Shown: piece after piece, positions 16,083 to 22,991 of the stretch
How the letters are laid out: every line of letters begins with the position of its first letter
Position numbering within the stretch: the first letter of the stretch is position 1
NCBI GenBank assembly: GCA_016717595.1
Contig: JADKFE010000092.1
Location: 1 to 34,337, forward strand
Source of the DNA: Deltaproteobacteria bacterium
Lineage (GTDB): Bacteria; Myxococcota_A; UBA796; CAJQPC01
Direction of reading: 5' to 3'
DNA length: 34,337 nt
Translations under genes and position numbers: made by a program
The notes under the pieces: model-generated
Database searches by the model: none
What the model was told of the DNA's origin: nothing
Seen by the model: only the letters and a program-made list of their open reading frames with translations

Positions 16083-17543
16083 TCAGGTGAGCAGGTCGCG
16101 GGCGAGGGCTGGTTTGTCGATCTTGCCCGACGCGGTGCGGGGCAGGTTCGGCGAGAGGATAAACCGTTTGGGCATCTTGAACCGGGCGAGGCGTCCGCTG
16201 AGCGCCTCACGCAGCCCCTCTTCAGTGAGGTGGTGCTCGGGCGCGGGCTCGACGAACGCGACGCCGACCTCACCCCAGCGCACATCGGGCACGCCGATCA
16301 CCGCGGCCTGGCCGACGCCGTGGATCGTGAGGATCGCCGCCTCCACCTCCGCCGGGTAGACGTTCTCGCCGCCGCTCTTGTACATCTCTTTGGCGCGTCC
16401 GCGCACCCAGAAGAAGCCCTCGGCGTCTCGGGCCAGCACGTCGCCGGTGTAGAACCAGCCGTCACGAAGGCTGGCCGCCGTGGCCTCGGGCCGCCGCCAG
16501 TACCCGCCGAACACCGCCGGGCCGCCGAGCACCAGCTCTCCGGCCTCGTCTACGTCACACTCGCCGCCGTCGGGGCGAACGAGCCGCATGGCGACGTGGT
16601 GAATCGCCTTGCCGACCGCGCCCATCTTCGTCTCGCTCGCGGTATGCGGCATCGAGAAGCAGTTGGGGCCCACCTCAGTCATGCCGAAGCCTTGGCGCAG
16701 GGGCACCTTACGCGCCAGGTAGCGGCTCCACAGCTCCACGCCCAGCGGCGCCCCGCCGCAGAGCGCATCCCGCACAGAGCTGAGATCCGTGCCGTCAAAG
16801 TCGGGGTGGTCGGCCAACATCTGGAAGATGGTGGGCACCCCCATGAGCAGGGTGATCTTCTCCTGGGCGACGAGGCGAAGGGCCTGGCCTGGGTCAACCC
16901 CGCGGGTGAGCACCACACGGCCGCCGCGGTGCAAGAGCGGCGTCGAGAGCGAGTTCAGCCCGCCCGTATGAAACAGCGGCGTGAAGGTCAACGTGCTGTC
17001 TTGAGGGGTGAGATCACAGGCGAAGAAGGTGTTCAGCGCGTTCCAGTGGAGCTGGCTGTGCGTGATGAGCGCGCCTTTGGGTTTGCCCGTGGTGCCCGAG
17101 GTGTACATCAGCACCCAGGGGTCGCTCAAGGCGCTGCCGGGGCCCTCTTGGGGGGCGTGATCGGGGCCGTCCTCGATCAAGTAGGCCTGGGGGGCCTCGA
17201 CCACCCCGGCGAAGTTTGTGTCGGTGAGCAGCAGCTTGGGCTCGGCGTCGTGGATCTGGTAGGCGAGCTCCGCGGGGCTCAGGCGCCAGTTCATCGGGCA
17301 GAGCATGGCGCCGCGCTCGGCGCAGGCGAAGAGGATGGCGAAGGTGTCGCCGCGGTTGTGGGCCAACAACGACACACGGTCGCCGGGGCCCACGCCCATC
17401 GCGGCGAGGCGACCGGCCCAGCGTAGGCTGTCCTCGTAGAGCTGGGCGTACGTCCAGCGGCGGCCCTGCTCGACGTCGTAGAGCGCCTCGGCCTGGGGCC
17501 GAAACCGCGTGTGCATCTCAAGCCAGTTGGTCGTCGCCTTCAC
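16083..17543 (-). CDS. Acyl-CoA synthetase (AMP-binding family)
   Basis: The 486-residue protein carries the P-loop YTSGTTGKPKG (residues 147-157), the ARFKMPKRF segment near the C-terminus, and the terminal PRTASGKIDK with the adenylation Lys. An adenylate-binding GFGMTEVGP and the hinge region GWFYTGD are also clear. It should activate a carboxylic acid with ATP and CoA; the length and style fit medium- or long-chain fatty acids, but substrate is inference. I chose the GTG at 17541-17543, with AAGGAG 7 nt upstream and only 4 nt between the phaC stop and this start. The longer open frame up to 17705 overlaps phaC and is not convincing. It would supply CoA thioesters for beta-oxidation and the PHA synthases. 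Confidence 0.92.
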   Translation of the reverse strand: MKATTNWLEMHTRFRPQAEALYDVEQGRRWTYAQLYEDSLRWAGRLAAMGVGPGDRVSLLAHNRGDTFAILFACAERGAMLCPMNWRLSPAELAYQIHDAEPKLLLTDTNFAGVVEAPQAYLIEDGPDHAPQEGPGSALSDPWVLMYTSGTTGKPKGALITHSQLHWNALNTFFACDLTPQDSTLTFTPLFHTGGLNSLSTPLLHRGGRVVLTRGVDPGQALRLVAQEKITLLMGVPTIFQMLADHPDFDGTDLSSVRDALCGGAPLGVELWSRYLARKVPLRQGFGMTEVGPNCFSMPHTASETKMGAVGKAIHHVAMRLVRPDGGECDVDEAGELVLGGPAVFGGYWRRPEATAASLRDGWFYTGDVLARDAEGFFWVRGRAKEMYKSGGENVYPAEVEAAILTIHGVGQAAVIGVPDVRWGEVGVAFVEPAPEHHLTEEGLREALSGRLARFKMPKRFILSPNLPRTASGKIDKPALARDLLT

Positions 17544-17547
17544 GCCG

Positions 17548-18654
17548 TCACTCCTTCGCCGCTTGGGGCTCACCTTTGGCGATCCGCCGCAGCCATTGAT
17601 CGAGCAGCGGGAAGAAGTAGCGGGGTCCGGTCGCGCCGACCACGACGCCGATATGCCCGGCGTCAGGCTCAACGAGCTCTTTGTCTTTGGACTGGATGCG
17701 GTCAAAGAGCGGCAGGCCCGAGCGAGAGGGCGCGATGAAGTCCCGTTTACAGACGACGATGAGCGCCGGGGAGGTGATGGCCTCCAAACGCACCGTCTCG
17801 CCGCCCAAGGACCAGCGCCCGTTGATCAGCGCGTCCTCTTGGTAAGCGTAACGCACAAACTCGCGGCAGAAGGCGCTGGCGCAAGGAACGTGCTCCTCCA
17901 GCCAGCGCTCCCGGGCCATGGTGCGGCTGAGCTTTTTGGGGTCGGCGGCGGCCTGCTCAATCGCCGCGTACTTCGTGAAGCTGCCCATGGGGTCGAGCAT
18001 CTGGAACACCGGCTTCATCAGCCAGGTGGGCACGAGGGTGCCCGCGGGGAAGACCTCATCGACGTTCACCACGTCGGGGCTCACGAACTCGCGGAAACGC
18101 CCGGCCTCAGCGAACAGCACCGGGGCGTTCAGGGTGGCGAAGCCCAACAGCCGCTCGGGGCGTAAGGCGGCGTACATCGCCACCAAGGTGCCGCCCATGC
18201 AGTAGCCGAACACGGCGGCTTTGGGGGCGCGGGCGTGGCGGCAGGCCCGGCGCACGGCGCGATCAAGAAGCTCCAAGACGACGTAAGACACGTCCTCATC
18301 GGCGTCTTCAGGGCCGGGCTCACCCCAGTCCACGAGGTAGACCGGGTGGTTCATCGCCGCGAGGCTGGCGACCATGCTGCGGTCGGACTCTAAGTCGAGG
18401 ATGTACGCCCGGTTGATCAGCGACGGGACCAGCACCACCGGGGGCAGGCCCTCGTCTCGTTTGGGCGCGTAGTAGCGCAGCTTGAGCTTGTCTTGTTCGT
18501 GAACGACGACGTGGGGCGTGACCCCCACATCGGGGCGCGGCGCCGTGGCGTGCACAAACATGCCGCGGCGGATGCGCTCTAGCTCGTAGAGCCCCTCAAA
18601 CCCAGACAACAAGGCGCCGAAGGGGGCGAAGGGATCTACGAGGGGGGTGCTCAT
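17548..18654 (-). CDS. phaC: PHA synthase, PhaC-type, copy 2
   Basis: The 368-residue protein is of class III PhaC length. It has VPSLINRAYILDL, VYLVDWGEPGPED, the lipase-like box GYCMGG with nucleophile Cys152, Asp305 in CKRDFIAPS, and His334 in DAGHIGV, so the catalytic triad is complete. It should polymerise (R)-3-hydroxyacyl-CoA on the surface of PHA granules. The ATG at 18652-18654 overlaps the stop of the other PhaC-type gene (ATGA) and is preferred to the in-frame start at 18666. It lies between the first synthase and the acyl-CoA ligase. Confidence 0.92.
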   Translation of the reverse strand: MSTPLVDPFAPFGALLSGFEGLYELERIRRGMFVHATAPRPDVGVTPHVVVHEQDKLKLRYYAPKRDEGLPPVVLVPSLINRAYILDLESDRSMVASLAAMNHPVYLVDWGEPGPEDADEDVSYVVLELLDRAVRRACRHARAPKAAVFGYCMGGTLVAMYAALRPERLLGFATLNAPVLFAEAGRFREFVSPDVVNVDEVFPAGTLVPTWLMKPVFQMLDPMGSFTKYAAIEQAAADPKKLSRTMARERWLEEHVPCASAFCREFVRYAYQEDALINGRWSLGGETVRLEAITSPALIVVCKRDFIAPSRSGLPLFDRIQSKDKELVEPDAGHIGVVVGATGPRYFFPLLDQWLRRIAKGEPQAAKE

Positions 18655-19670
18655 CGCCGGATCCACTCCAGGAGGCTCTTGGAGATCACGCCGTTCGCCG
18701 CGATGGCGACGTGGCCCCCCTTAACCGTCTTGGTGGTCACCGCCCCGCCCCAGGTCTCGGCCAGGGCGTGGGCCGCCGCCGGGGGGACGATGTGGTCGCG
18801 GTCGGCGGCGATGGAGTGGGCCTCGATCTTGGCGTTCTGGAGATCGACGGGTTTGCCGTCCAACATCCACACCCCAGGATCCCCGACGTGCTTGAGCAGG
18901 GTGTTCTCAAAGTAGCAGCGCTTGACGTACTCGCGATACGCCTCGCCGGGGAAGTCCACGGCGTCGGTGTTCCACTTCTCCAAGGCCGCCCAGAGGTCGC
19001 GGAACTCGGGATCTTCGATCTTCTCCCACAGGCCCACCCACTTGCGGGTCTGGCCCTCGGGGCGCAGCCAAGAGAACGCCTCGCGGATGACCCGGCCGGG
19101 GTAGTTGCCGAAGCCGTCGATGGCGGCGTCTACGGGGAAACACGAGGGCTGGGCCCACACCGCCAGGCGCCCGGAGGCGTGGAAGTCGATGGGCGTACAC
19201 ACAAACGCCGCGCGGCGGGCGCTCTCATGGCGGGAGAGGTGCACCGCCAAGAAGGTGCCGCCGACGCAGTAGCCCACGGCGTCTAAGGCCTGGCCCGCGT
19301 GGCGGCGCGCGCGGTCAAACATGCGCACGAGCAGGTCATCCACGAGCTTGCCCAGGGTGATCGCCTGATCTTCGGGGCCGGGGGTGCCCCAGTCGAGCAG
19401 GTAGACGGGCACGCCGGCGGAGGTGAGATCCTCCATCACCGAGCGGCCGGGCAGCAGATCCCAGACCTCCCACTTGTTGATCAGCGGCATCGACACGAAG
19501 ATCGGCGTGTGCTGCTGGCCTTGGGGGTGGGTGGAGGGGAAGTAGCGCAGGGTGGCCTTGTTCTGGCGGAACACGACCTGGTGCGGCGTGACGCCGATGC
19601 GCAGGCGCTCGGCGGGGCGCTGGCTCAGGTAGCGGGCGGTGGTGGCCGTGCGGTCGATGAGGGTCATCAT
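18651..19670 (-). CDS. phaC: PHA synthase, PhaC-type, copy 1
   Basis: The 339-residue protein shares the PhaC frame with its neighbour (SMPLINKWEVWDL, VYLLDWGTPGPED, GYCVGG with Cys135, Asp292 in ADRDHIVP, His320 in KGGHVAI) but is clearly a different paralogue, not a recent duplicate. The catalytic residues are all present. Class III synthases normally use one PhaC with one PhaE; here two PhaC-type chains follow one PhaE-like gene, all with overlapping start and stop codons. It may form a mixed complex with copy 2, or have another acyl specificity. It starts MM at 19670; the second ATG at 19667 is equally possible, and both overlap the PhaE-like stop. Confidence 0.88.
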   Translation of the reverse strand: MMTLIDRTATTARYLSQRPAERLRIGVTPHQVVFRQNKATLRYFPSTHPQGQQHTPIFVSMPLINKWEVWDLLPGRSVMEDLTSAGVPVYLLDWGTPGPEDQAITLGKLVDDLLVRMFDRARRHAGQALDAVGYCVGGTFLAVHLSRHESARRAAFVCTPIDFHASGRLAVWAQPSCFPVDAAIDGFGNYPGRVIREAFSWLRPEGQTRKWVGLWEKIEDPEFRDLWAALEKWNTDAVDFPGEAYREYVKRCYFENTLLKHVGDPGVWMLDGKPVDLQNAKIEAHSIAADRDHIVPPAAAHALAETWGGAVTTKTVKGGHVAIAANGVISKSLLEWIRR

Positions 19671-20161
19671 GCCGACTCCTCCTTGCCGCGGCGGGCGCGG
19701 CCCTTCTGCTCAGCGGGCTCGGTCGAGGTGGCGGCGGCGGGGGCTTTGCCCTCCAAGGCGTCGAGGCGGGCCTGGAGCGCGGCGAGCTGCTCCCGGGCCT
19801 CGATGCGGGCCTCGGCGGACTCCACCCGGGCGAGCAAGGTCTCGCGCTCCTGCGCGGCGAGCTGGTCGCTCATGGTGAGGAGCTTGTCCTCTAAGCTCAG
19901 GAGCTTGTCCTCGAGCATCGTCGCCACGCGGGTGAGCCGGATGAAGTCTTTGCGGCTCGGGATGTGGAGCTGCTCCAGGGTCTGATCGACGGCCTGCTCG
20001 TAGTTGGCGCGGGCCTGGGCCTGGCCGGAGAGGCTCTGCCCCATGCCCGAGAGGAAGGCCGGGGACTCCAGGACTTGATCCCACCACTGGGCCATGCCCT
20101 TCTCCCACTGGCGGTACAGCTCGCCGGAGAGCTTGGAGAGGTCGGGGGAGGTGTCGCTCAT
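19667..20161 (-). CDS. phaE: PhaE-like PHA synthase subunit (short)
   Basis: The 164-residue protein has an N-terminal helical part with WWDQVLESPAF, then LHIPSRKDFIRLTR (the PSR-x-D/E region seen in PhaE and PhaR-type synthase subunits), and a heptad-patterned coiled coil (residues 80-135) ending in a Lys/Arg-rich tail. PhaE in class III systems is about twice this length, so this is a short version. The subunit activates PhaC and sits on the granule surface. The start at 20161 has AGGAG about 5 nt upstream. It directly precedes and overlaps the first PhaC-type gene, which supports the assignment. A plain phasin-like coiled-coil protein is the alternative. Confidence 0.7.
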   Translation of the reverse strand: MSDTSPDLSKLSGELYRQWEKGMAQWWDQVLESPAFLSGMGQSLSGQAQARANYEQAVDQTLEQLHIPSRKDFIRLTRVATMLEDKLLSLEDKLLTMSDQLAAQERETLLARVESAEARIEAREQLAALQARLDALEGKAPAAATSTEPAEQKGRARRGKEESA

Positions 20162-20195
20162 CGGAGCTCCTGAGAAGTGGCGGTCAGAACGGGAG

Positions 20196-20241
20196 ATGGC
20201 CCTGTCGGGCGCGAGGGAGTCACGCGCTTCGACAGGGCCAT
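20196..20241 (-). other. Strong intercistronic hairpin between phasin and phaE-like genes
   Basis: ATGGCCCTGTCG at 20196-20207 is perfectly complementary to 20230-20241 (12 bp). An inner GCGCG/CGCGC pairing (20209-20213 with 20223-20227) leaves a 9-nt loop. There is no T-tract after it on the minus strand, so it is unlikely to be a complete intrinsic terminator. It could protect the 3' end of an abundant phasin mRNA or lower readthrough into the synthase genes. Confidence 0.65.
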
Positions 20242-20258
20242 GGGGGGAAGGGCTGGGC

Positions 20259-20492
20259 TCAGGCCTTGGCGGCCTCGGCGGGCATGAAGGTGTCGACCAG
20301 GGTCTTGCTCATGTCGAGCATCGTCTTCTGGGACATCTCAACGCCGGCGCGGGTGGCGTCGGTGAAGGCGCGGGACTGCTGGTCCATCATCTTCATCTGC
20401 GCCATCTGCCACTCGAACACCTGCTTCTGGGCGGCGATCATCTCCTGAGCGAAGGAGCGGGCGTTGTTGTTGACGTTGAAGAGGTTGGTCAT
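20259..20492 (-). CDS. Small phasin-like granule protein
   Basis: The 77-residue protein is entirely amphipathic helix, with EMIAAQKQVFEWQMAQMKMM followed by SRAFTDATRAGVEM, and MSKTLVDTFMP near the end. Composition (Gln, Met, Ala, no Cys) and pattern agree with phasins, which coat PHA granules. The start at 20492 has GGAG about 9 nt upstream. It is first in the leftward PHA run and divergent from phaR, the usual layout when PhaR represses the phasin gene. The call rests on context as much as on sequence because phasins vary greatly. Confidence 0.7.
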   Translation of the reverse strand: MTNLFNVNNNARSFAQEMIAAQKQVFEWQMAQMKMMDQQSRAFTDATRAGVEMSQKTMLDMSKTLVDTFMPAEAAKA

Positions 20493-20578
20493 GGGAGTCT
20501 CCAGTGGGTGGGAGCGCCGGTCGTGCGCCGGTCGTCAGCGGTTGTGCGGGGGCGGCGACATCTCCGCCCGACACCCAC

Positions 20579-20607
20579 AACCTAAACGTCATGTTGCAGT
20601 GCGTCAA
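20579..20607 (-). promoter_or_regulatory. Sigma-70-type promoter of the phasin/PHA run
   Basis: On the minus strand TTGACG (20602-20607) is followed after exactly 17 bp by TAGGTT (20579-20584). The -35 matches 5 of 6 and the -10 only 3 of 6, so it is an activatable or moderate promoter on paper. The predicted start is near 20572, giving a leader of about 80 nt. TGC-rich sites overlap the -35 and the spacer. Confidence 0.5.
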
Positions 20608-20631
20608 GAATCTTTTTTGCATGGCAGCATG
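20594..20631. promoter_or_regulatory. Candidate PhaR operator (TGC-rich repeats)
   Basis: TTGCAGTGC at 20594-20602 and TTGCATGGCAGCATG at 20617-20631 share TTGCA, and the second contains the inverted TGC-N3-GCA (20618-20626). PhaR proteins are known to bind TGC-rich inverted sites upstream of phasin genes. The first site overlaps the -35 of the phasin promoter, so binding would block it. Position and pattern support the call; the exact operator sequence for this PhaR is unknown. Confidence 0.45.
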
Positions 20632-20695
20632 AACGATCCACGGGATAGCGGGAGCTTTAAGTCGCCGAGGGCCCCCGCCCGCTCCTGGAGCCTGA

Positions 20696-21256
20696 ATGGT
20701 CATCATCAAGAAGTACGGCAACCGCCGCCTCTACGACAGCGCCCGGTCCCGGTACATCAACTTAGAGGAGCTGGCGGCGATCATCCGCGCGGGCGAGGCC
20801 GTGCAGGTGGTGGACGCGAAGACGAACGAGGACCTCACCCACGAGGTGCTCATGCAGGTGGTGCTGGAGGTGCTCAAGGGCGACGCGCTCTTGCCCACAA
20901 CCCTGCTGCGCCGCCTGATCCGCCTCAGCTCCGACGACCCCGTTCAGGCCCTGGTGCGGAAGCAGTTCATCGCCGGGCTGGAGCTGCTGCACACCCAGCT
21001 CGACCGGGTGGAGCAGGTGATGGGCCTCGCCACGGCGGGCCTGCCCCCGGGGGCGAACCCCTTTGAGCGGTTCACGGCGAAGCCCAGCGCGCCGTCGCCC
21101 AGCCAGGCCGCCCCGGCGGAGCCCGAGCCGGAGCCCTCGGTGGACGAGGCCCCGCCGCCGCCCGCGGCGAAGGCGCCGCCCGCAGGAGACGCGGGTGAGG
21201 TAGACGCCTTACGCGCGCGGCTGGACGCCCTGGAGAAGCGGCTCAAGAAGGGGTGA
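20696..21256 (+). CDS. phaR: PHA accumulation regulator PhaR
   Basis: The 186-residue protein begins VIIKKYGNRRLYDSARSRYI and continues with a second conserved block (VVDAKTNEDLTHEVLMQVVLE). This is the PhaR N-terminal DNA-binding domain and the PHB accumulation domain. Residues 120-165 are a Pro/Ala/Glu linker, and the end is a short coiled coil (ALRARLDALEKRLKK). PhaR represses phasin genes until it is titrated onto nascent granules. GGAG lies about 7 nt before the ATG. It is divergent from the phasin gene and only 15 bp upstream of the polyketide-like genes, so it is probably the first gene of that operon. Confidence 0.93.
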   Translation: MVIIKKYGNRRLYDSARSRYINLEELAAIIRAGEAVQVVDAKTNEDLTHEVLMQVVLEVLKGDALLPTTLLRRLIRLSSDDPVQALVRKQFIAGLELLHTQLDRVEQVMGLATAGLPPGANPFERFTAKPSAPSPSQAAPAEPEPEPSVDEAPPPPAAKAPPAGDAGEVDALRARLDALEKRLKKG

Positions 21257-21271
21257 GAGGAGGGCCGCGCC

Positions 21272-21616
21272 GTGGGCATCCCACACACCCCGCCCGCCCG
21301 GTTTGAGGTGGAGGAGGACGGCGCCGTGGTCCTGCCCATGGACCACCCCCTCGCCCACGACGGCGTGTACCTGAGCTGCGCCCTGGTCGAGCTCGCCGCG
21401 CAGCTCGCGGGGCGGGCGTTGGGGTCGTCAACCGTCGCCCGGGCTGGGGTGCTCGTCGAGGTGCGGGAGCTGCGCCTCGCCGCGCGCGCCGTCGCCGGGG
21501 GCACACGGCTGCTCCCCGAGCTGGTGATCGAGCGCGCCGCGCCGCCGCTGCCGCGGGTGTTTGTGCGGCTGCCCGGCGTGCTTGAGGCGCGGCTCACCCT
21601 CAAGGTGGCCGGATGA
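21272..21616 (+). CDS. ApeP-like hotdog-fold dehydratase subunit
   Basis: The 114-residue protein has a hotdog-like pattern: a short N-terminal strand, PMDHPLAHDG, then a central helix CALVELAAQLAG and four beta strands. The helix matches the FabA/FabZ motif in which a Glu (here Glu40) and a Gln four residues on (Gln44) face the active site. The usual HF-x-G-x-P-x-x-PG loop is missing; His25 and His29 lie nearby but not at the usual 14-residue spacing from Glu40. It begins with GTG at 21272, AGGAGG about 10 nt upstream. Its stop overlaps the start of the next hotdog gene (ATGA). In aryl-polyene systems two unlike hotdog proteins, ApeI and ApeP, form one dehydratase, and this pair looks equivalent. 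Confidence 0.65.
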   Translation: MGIPHTPPARFEVEEDGAVVLPMDHPLAHDGVYLSCALVELAAQLAGRALGSSTVARAGVLVEVRELRLAARAVAGGTRLLPELVIERAAPPLPRVFVRLPGVLEARLTLKVAG

Positions 21617-21885
21617 CAACCGAGCGCGCCTTTGTGGAGGTCCCAGGGCACTTTGACGGCGATCCGCTGGTGCCGGGGGCGGCGCTCTTGGCCTGGGTGC
21701 AAGAGGCCCTGCCGGGGCTCGTCGGCGTGCGCCGGGTGAGGTTCACGGCGCCCCTTCGCCCGGGTGAGCCCGCGCGCCTCACGCTCACGCCGCGGGGCGA
21801 CGACGTGGACTTTGTCGTCGAGGGCCCCCACGGCGTCTGCGCCTGGGGTGTGGCCCAGGTTCAGGCGGACGGGGTGTGGCCGTGA
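21613..21885 (+). CDS. ApeI-like hotdog-fold dehydratase subunit
   Basis: Only 90 residues long, it holds the 3-hydroxyacyl-ACP dehydratase loop GHFDGDPLVPGAALLAW (residues 12-28) with catalytic His13, then the rest of a hotdog sheet. The position 14 residues after His13, where FabZ has its catalytic Glu, is Ala27, so alone it seems to lack the acid. The protein is shorter than a normal hotdog domain. It overlaps both neighbours by 4 bp (ATGA before, GTGA after). Expected role: removing water from 3-hydroxyacyl-ACP during polyene chain growth, together with the preceding gene product. Confidence 0.75.
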   Translation: MTTERAFVEVPGHFDGDPLVPGAALLAWVQEALPGLVGVRRVRFTAPLRPGEPARLTLTPRGDDVDFVVEGPHGVCAWGVAQVQADGVWP

Positions 21886-22991
21886 TCCCCGTTGTGGTCA
21901 CCGGCCTGGGTGTGGTCTCGGCCTTGGGGTCAAGCCCGGAGGAGCTCTACGGGCGCCTGCTCAACGGTGAGTCTGGCCTCGGCCCCGGGCCTTGGCCCCC
22001 GGCGCGTCCCGACCAAGACTGGTGGGCGGGTCAGGTCAAAGGCGCGGCGCGCTCGGCCTCGGAGATGGCCATTGCTGCATCGCAGCAAGCTCTGGGGAGC
22101 CGGTCGGCGGCGGACGTGTGGGTGGTCTGCGGCACCAGCGCGGCGGACATGGCCGAGGGGGAGGCGGCGTGGTGCGCTTGGCATCGGGGTGAGCCCTTCG
22201 CGGCGCCTTCGCTGCTGTGGCCCCAGCTCCCGGATCGACCGGCGGAGCGGGTGCGAGAGGCCTTGGGCGCGAAACCCCCGGCCCTGGCGGTCTCCACGGC
22301 GTGTACGGCGGGGGCGGTCGCGGTTCAGGTCGCCGCCGATCTCGTGCGCTGCGGGCGAGCCGCCGCCGCCCTCGCTGTTGGTGTGGACGCGCTCAGCCAG
22401 CTCCTCTGGTATGGCTTTGGATCGCTCTCGCTCCAGGCCCAGGGCCCCTGCCGCCCCATGGACGTGCGGCGCGGGGGCCTCAACCTCGGCGAAGGCGCGG
22501 CGGCGATCTTGCTGGAGCCCGCGGGTGGACCTCGGCGCGCCCTGGCGATCTTGGGCGGCGCGGGCGGCGCGTCCGACAACTTCAGCCTCGTCGCGCCACG
22601 CCCCGACGGACGTGGGGCCCGGGCGGCCATCGCCGGGGCCTTGGGTGGGCGTCGTGACCCGATCGGCTGGGTCCACGCCCACGCGACGGGCACCCCGCAG
22701 AACGATCAGGTTGAGGCCGAGGCGATCTTGGCCACCTTACCCGGGGTGCCGGTCTCGGGGACGAAGGGTGCTCTGGGGCACACCCTCGGCGCCGCCGGGG
22801 CCCTGGGCGCGGCGGTGGCGATCTGCTCGTTGAGCGGCGGCTGGATCCCGCCCTCGGTGGGCACGGAGTCGCCCGAGGCCGGGCTGGACGTGGTGCTCGG
22901 CGCGCCCCGGCGGCTATCGGCGCCGAGGGCCTTGTCTTTGGCCTTCGGCTTCGGCGGCGGCGGCGTGGCGCTCTGTTGGGAGGCGCCATGA
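21882..22991 (+). CDS. Beta-ketoacyl-ACP synthase (FabF/ApeO-type)
   Basis: The 369-residue condensing enzyme has a complete active site: Cys141 in VSTACTAGA, His267 in HAHATGTPQND, Lys295 and His300 in TKGALGHTLGAAG, and a C-terminal GFGGGG. It should extend acyl-ACP by decarboxylative condensation with malonyl-ACP. I chose the GTG at 21882 because it overlaps the preceding stop (GTGA); a GTG at 21876 is an alternative adding two residues. It is shorter than FabF (about 410), mainly in the N-terminal half. It overlaps the next, catalytically dead ketosynthase-like gene by 4 bp, the arrangement of KS and chain-length-factor pairs. Confidence 0.9.
   Translation: MIPVVVTGLGVVSALGSSPEELYGRLLNGESGLGPGPWPPARPDQDWWAGQVKGAARSASEMAIAASQQALGSRSAADVWVVCGTSAADMAEGEAAWCAWHRGEPFAAPSLLWPQLPDRPAERVREALGAKPPALAVSTACTAGAVAVQVAADLVRCGRAAAALAVGVDALSQLLWYGFGSLSLQAQGPCRPMDVRRGGLNLGEGAAAILLEPAGGPRRALAILGGAGGASDNFSLVAPRPDGRGARAAIAGALGGRRDPIGWVHAHATGTPQNDQVEAEAILATLPGVPVSGTKGALGHTLGAAGALGAAVAICSLSGGWIPPSVGTESPEAGLDVVLGAPRRLSAPRALSLAFGFGGGGVALCWEAP

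Noticed and set aside
17544..17705. N-terminal extension of the acyl-CoA ligase
   Set aside because: It lies inside phaC, is Ser/Pro-rich and does not resemble the family; a good Shine-Dalgarno precedes the GTG at 17543.
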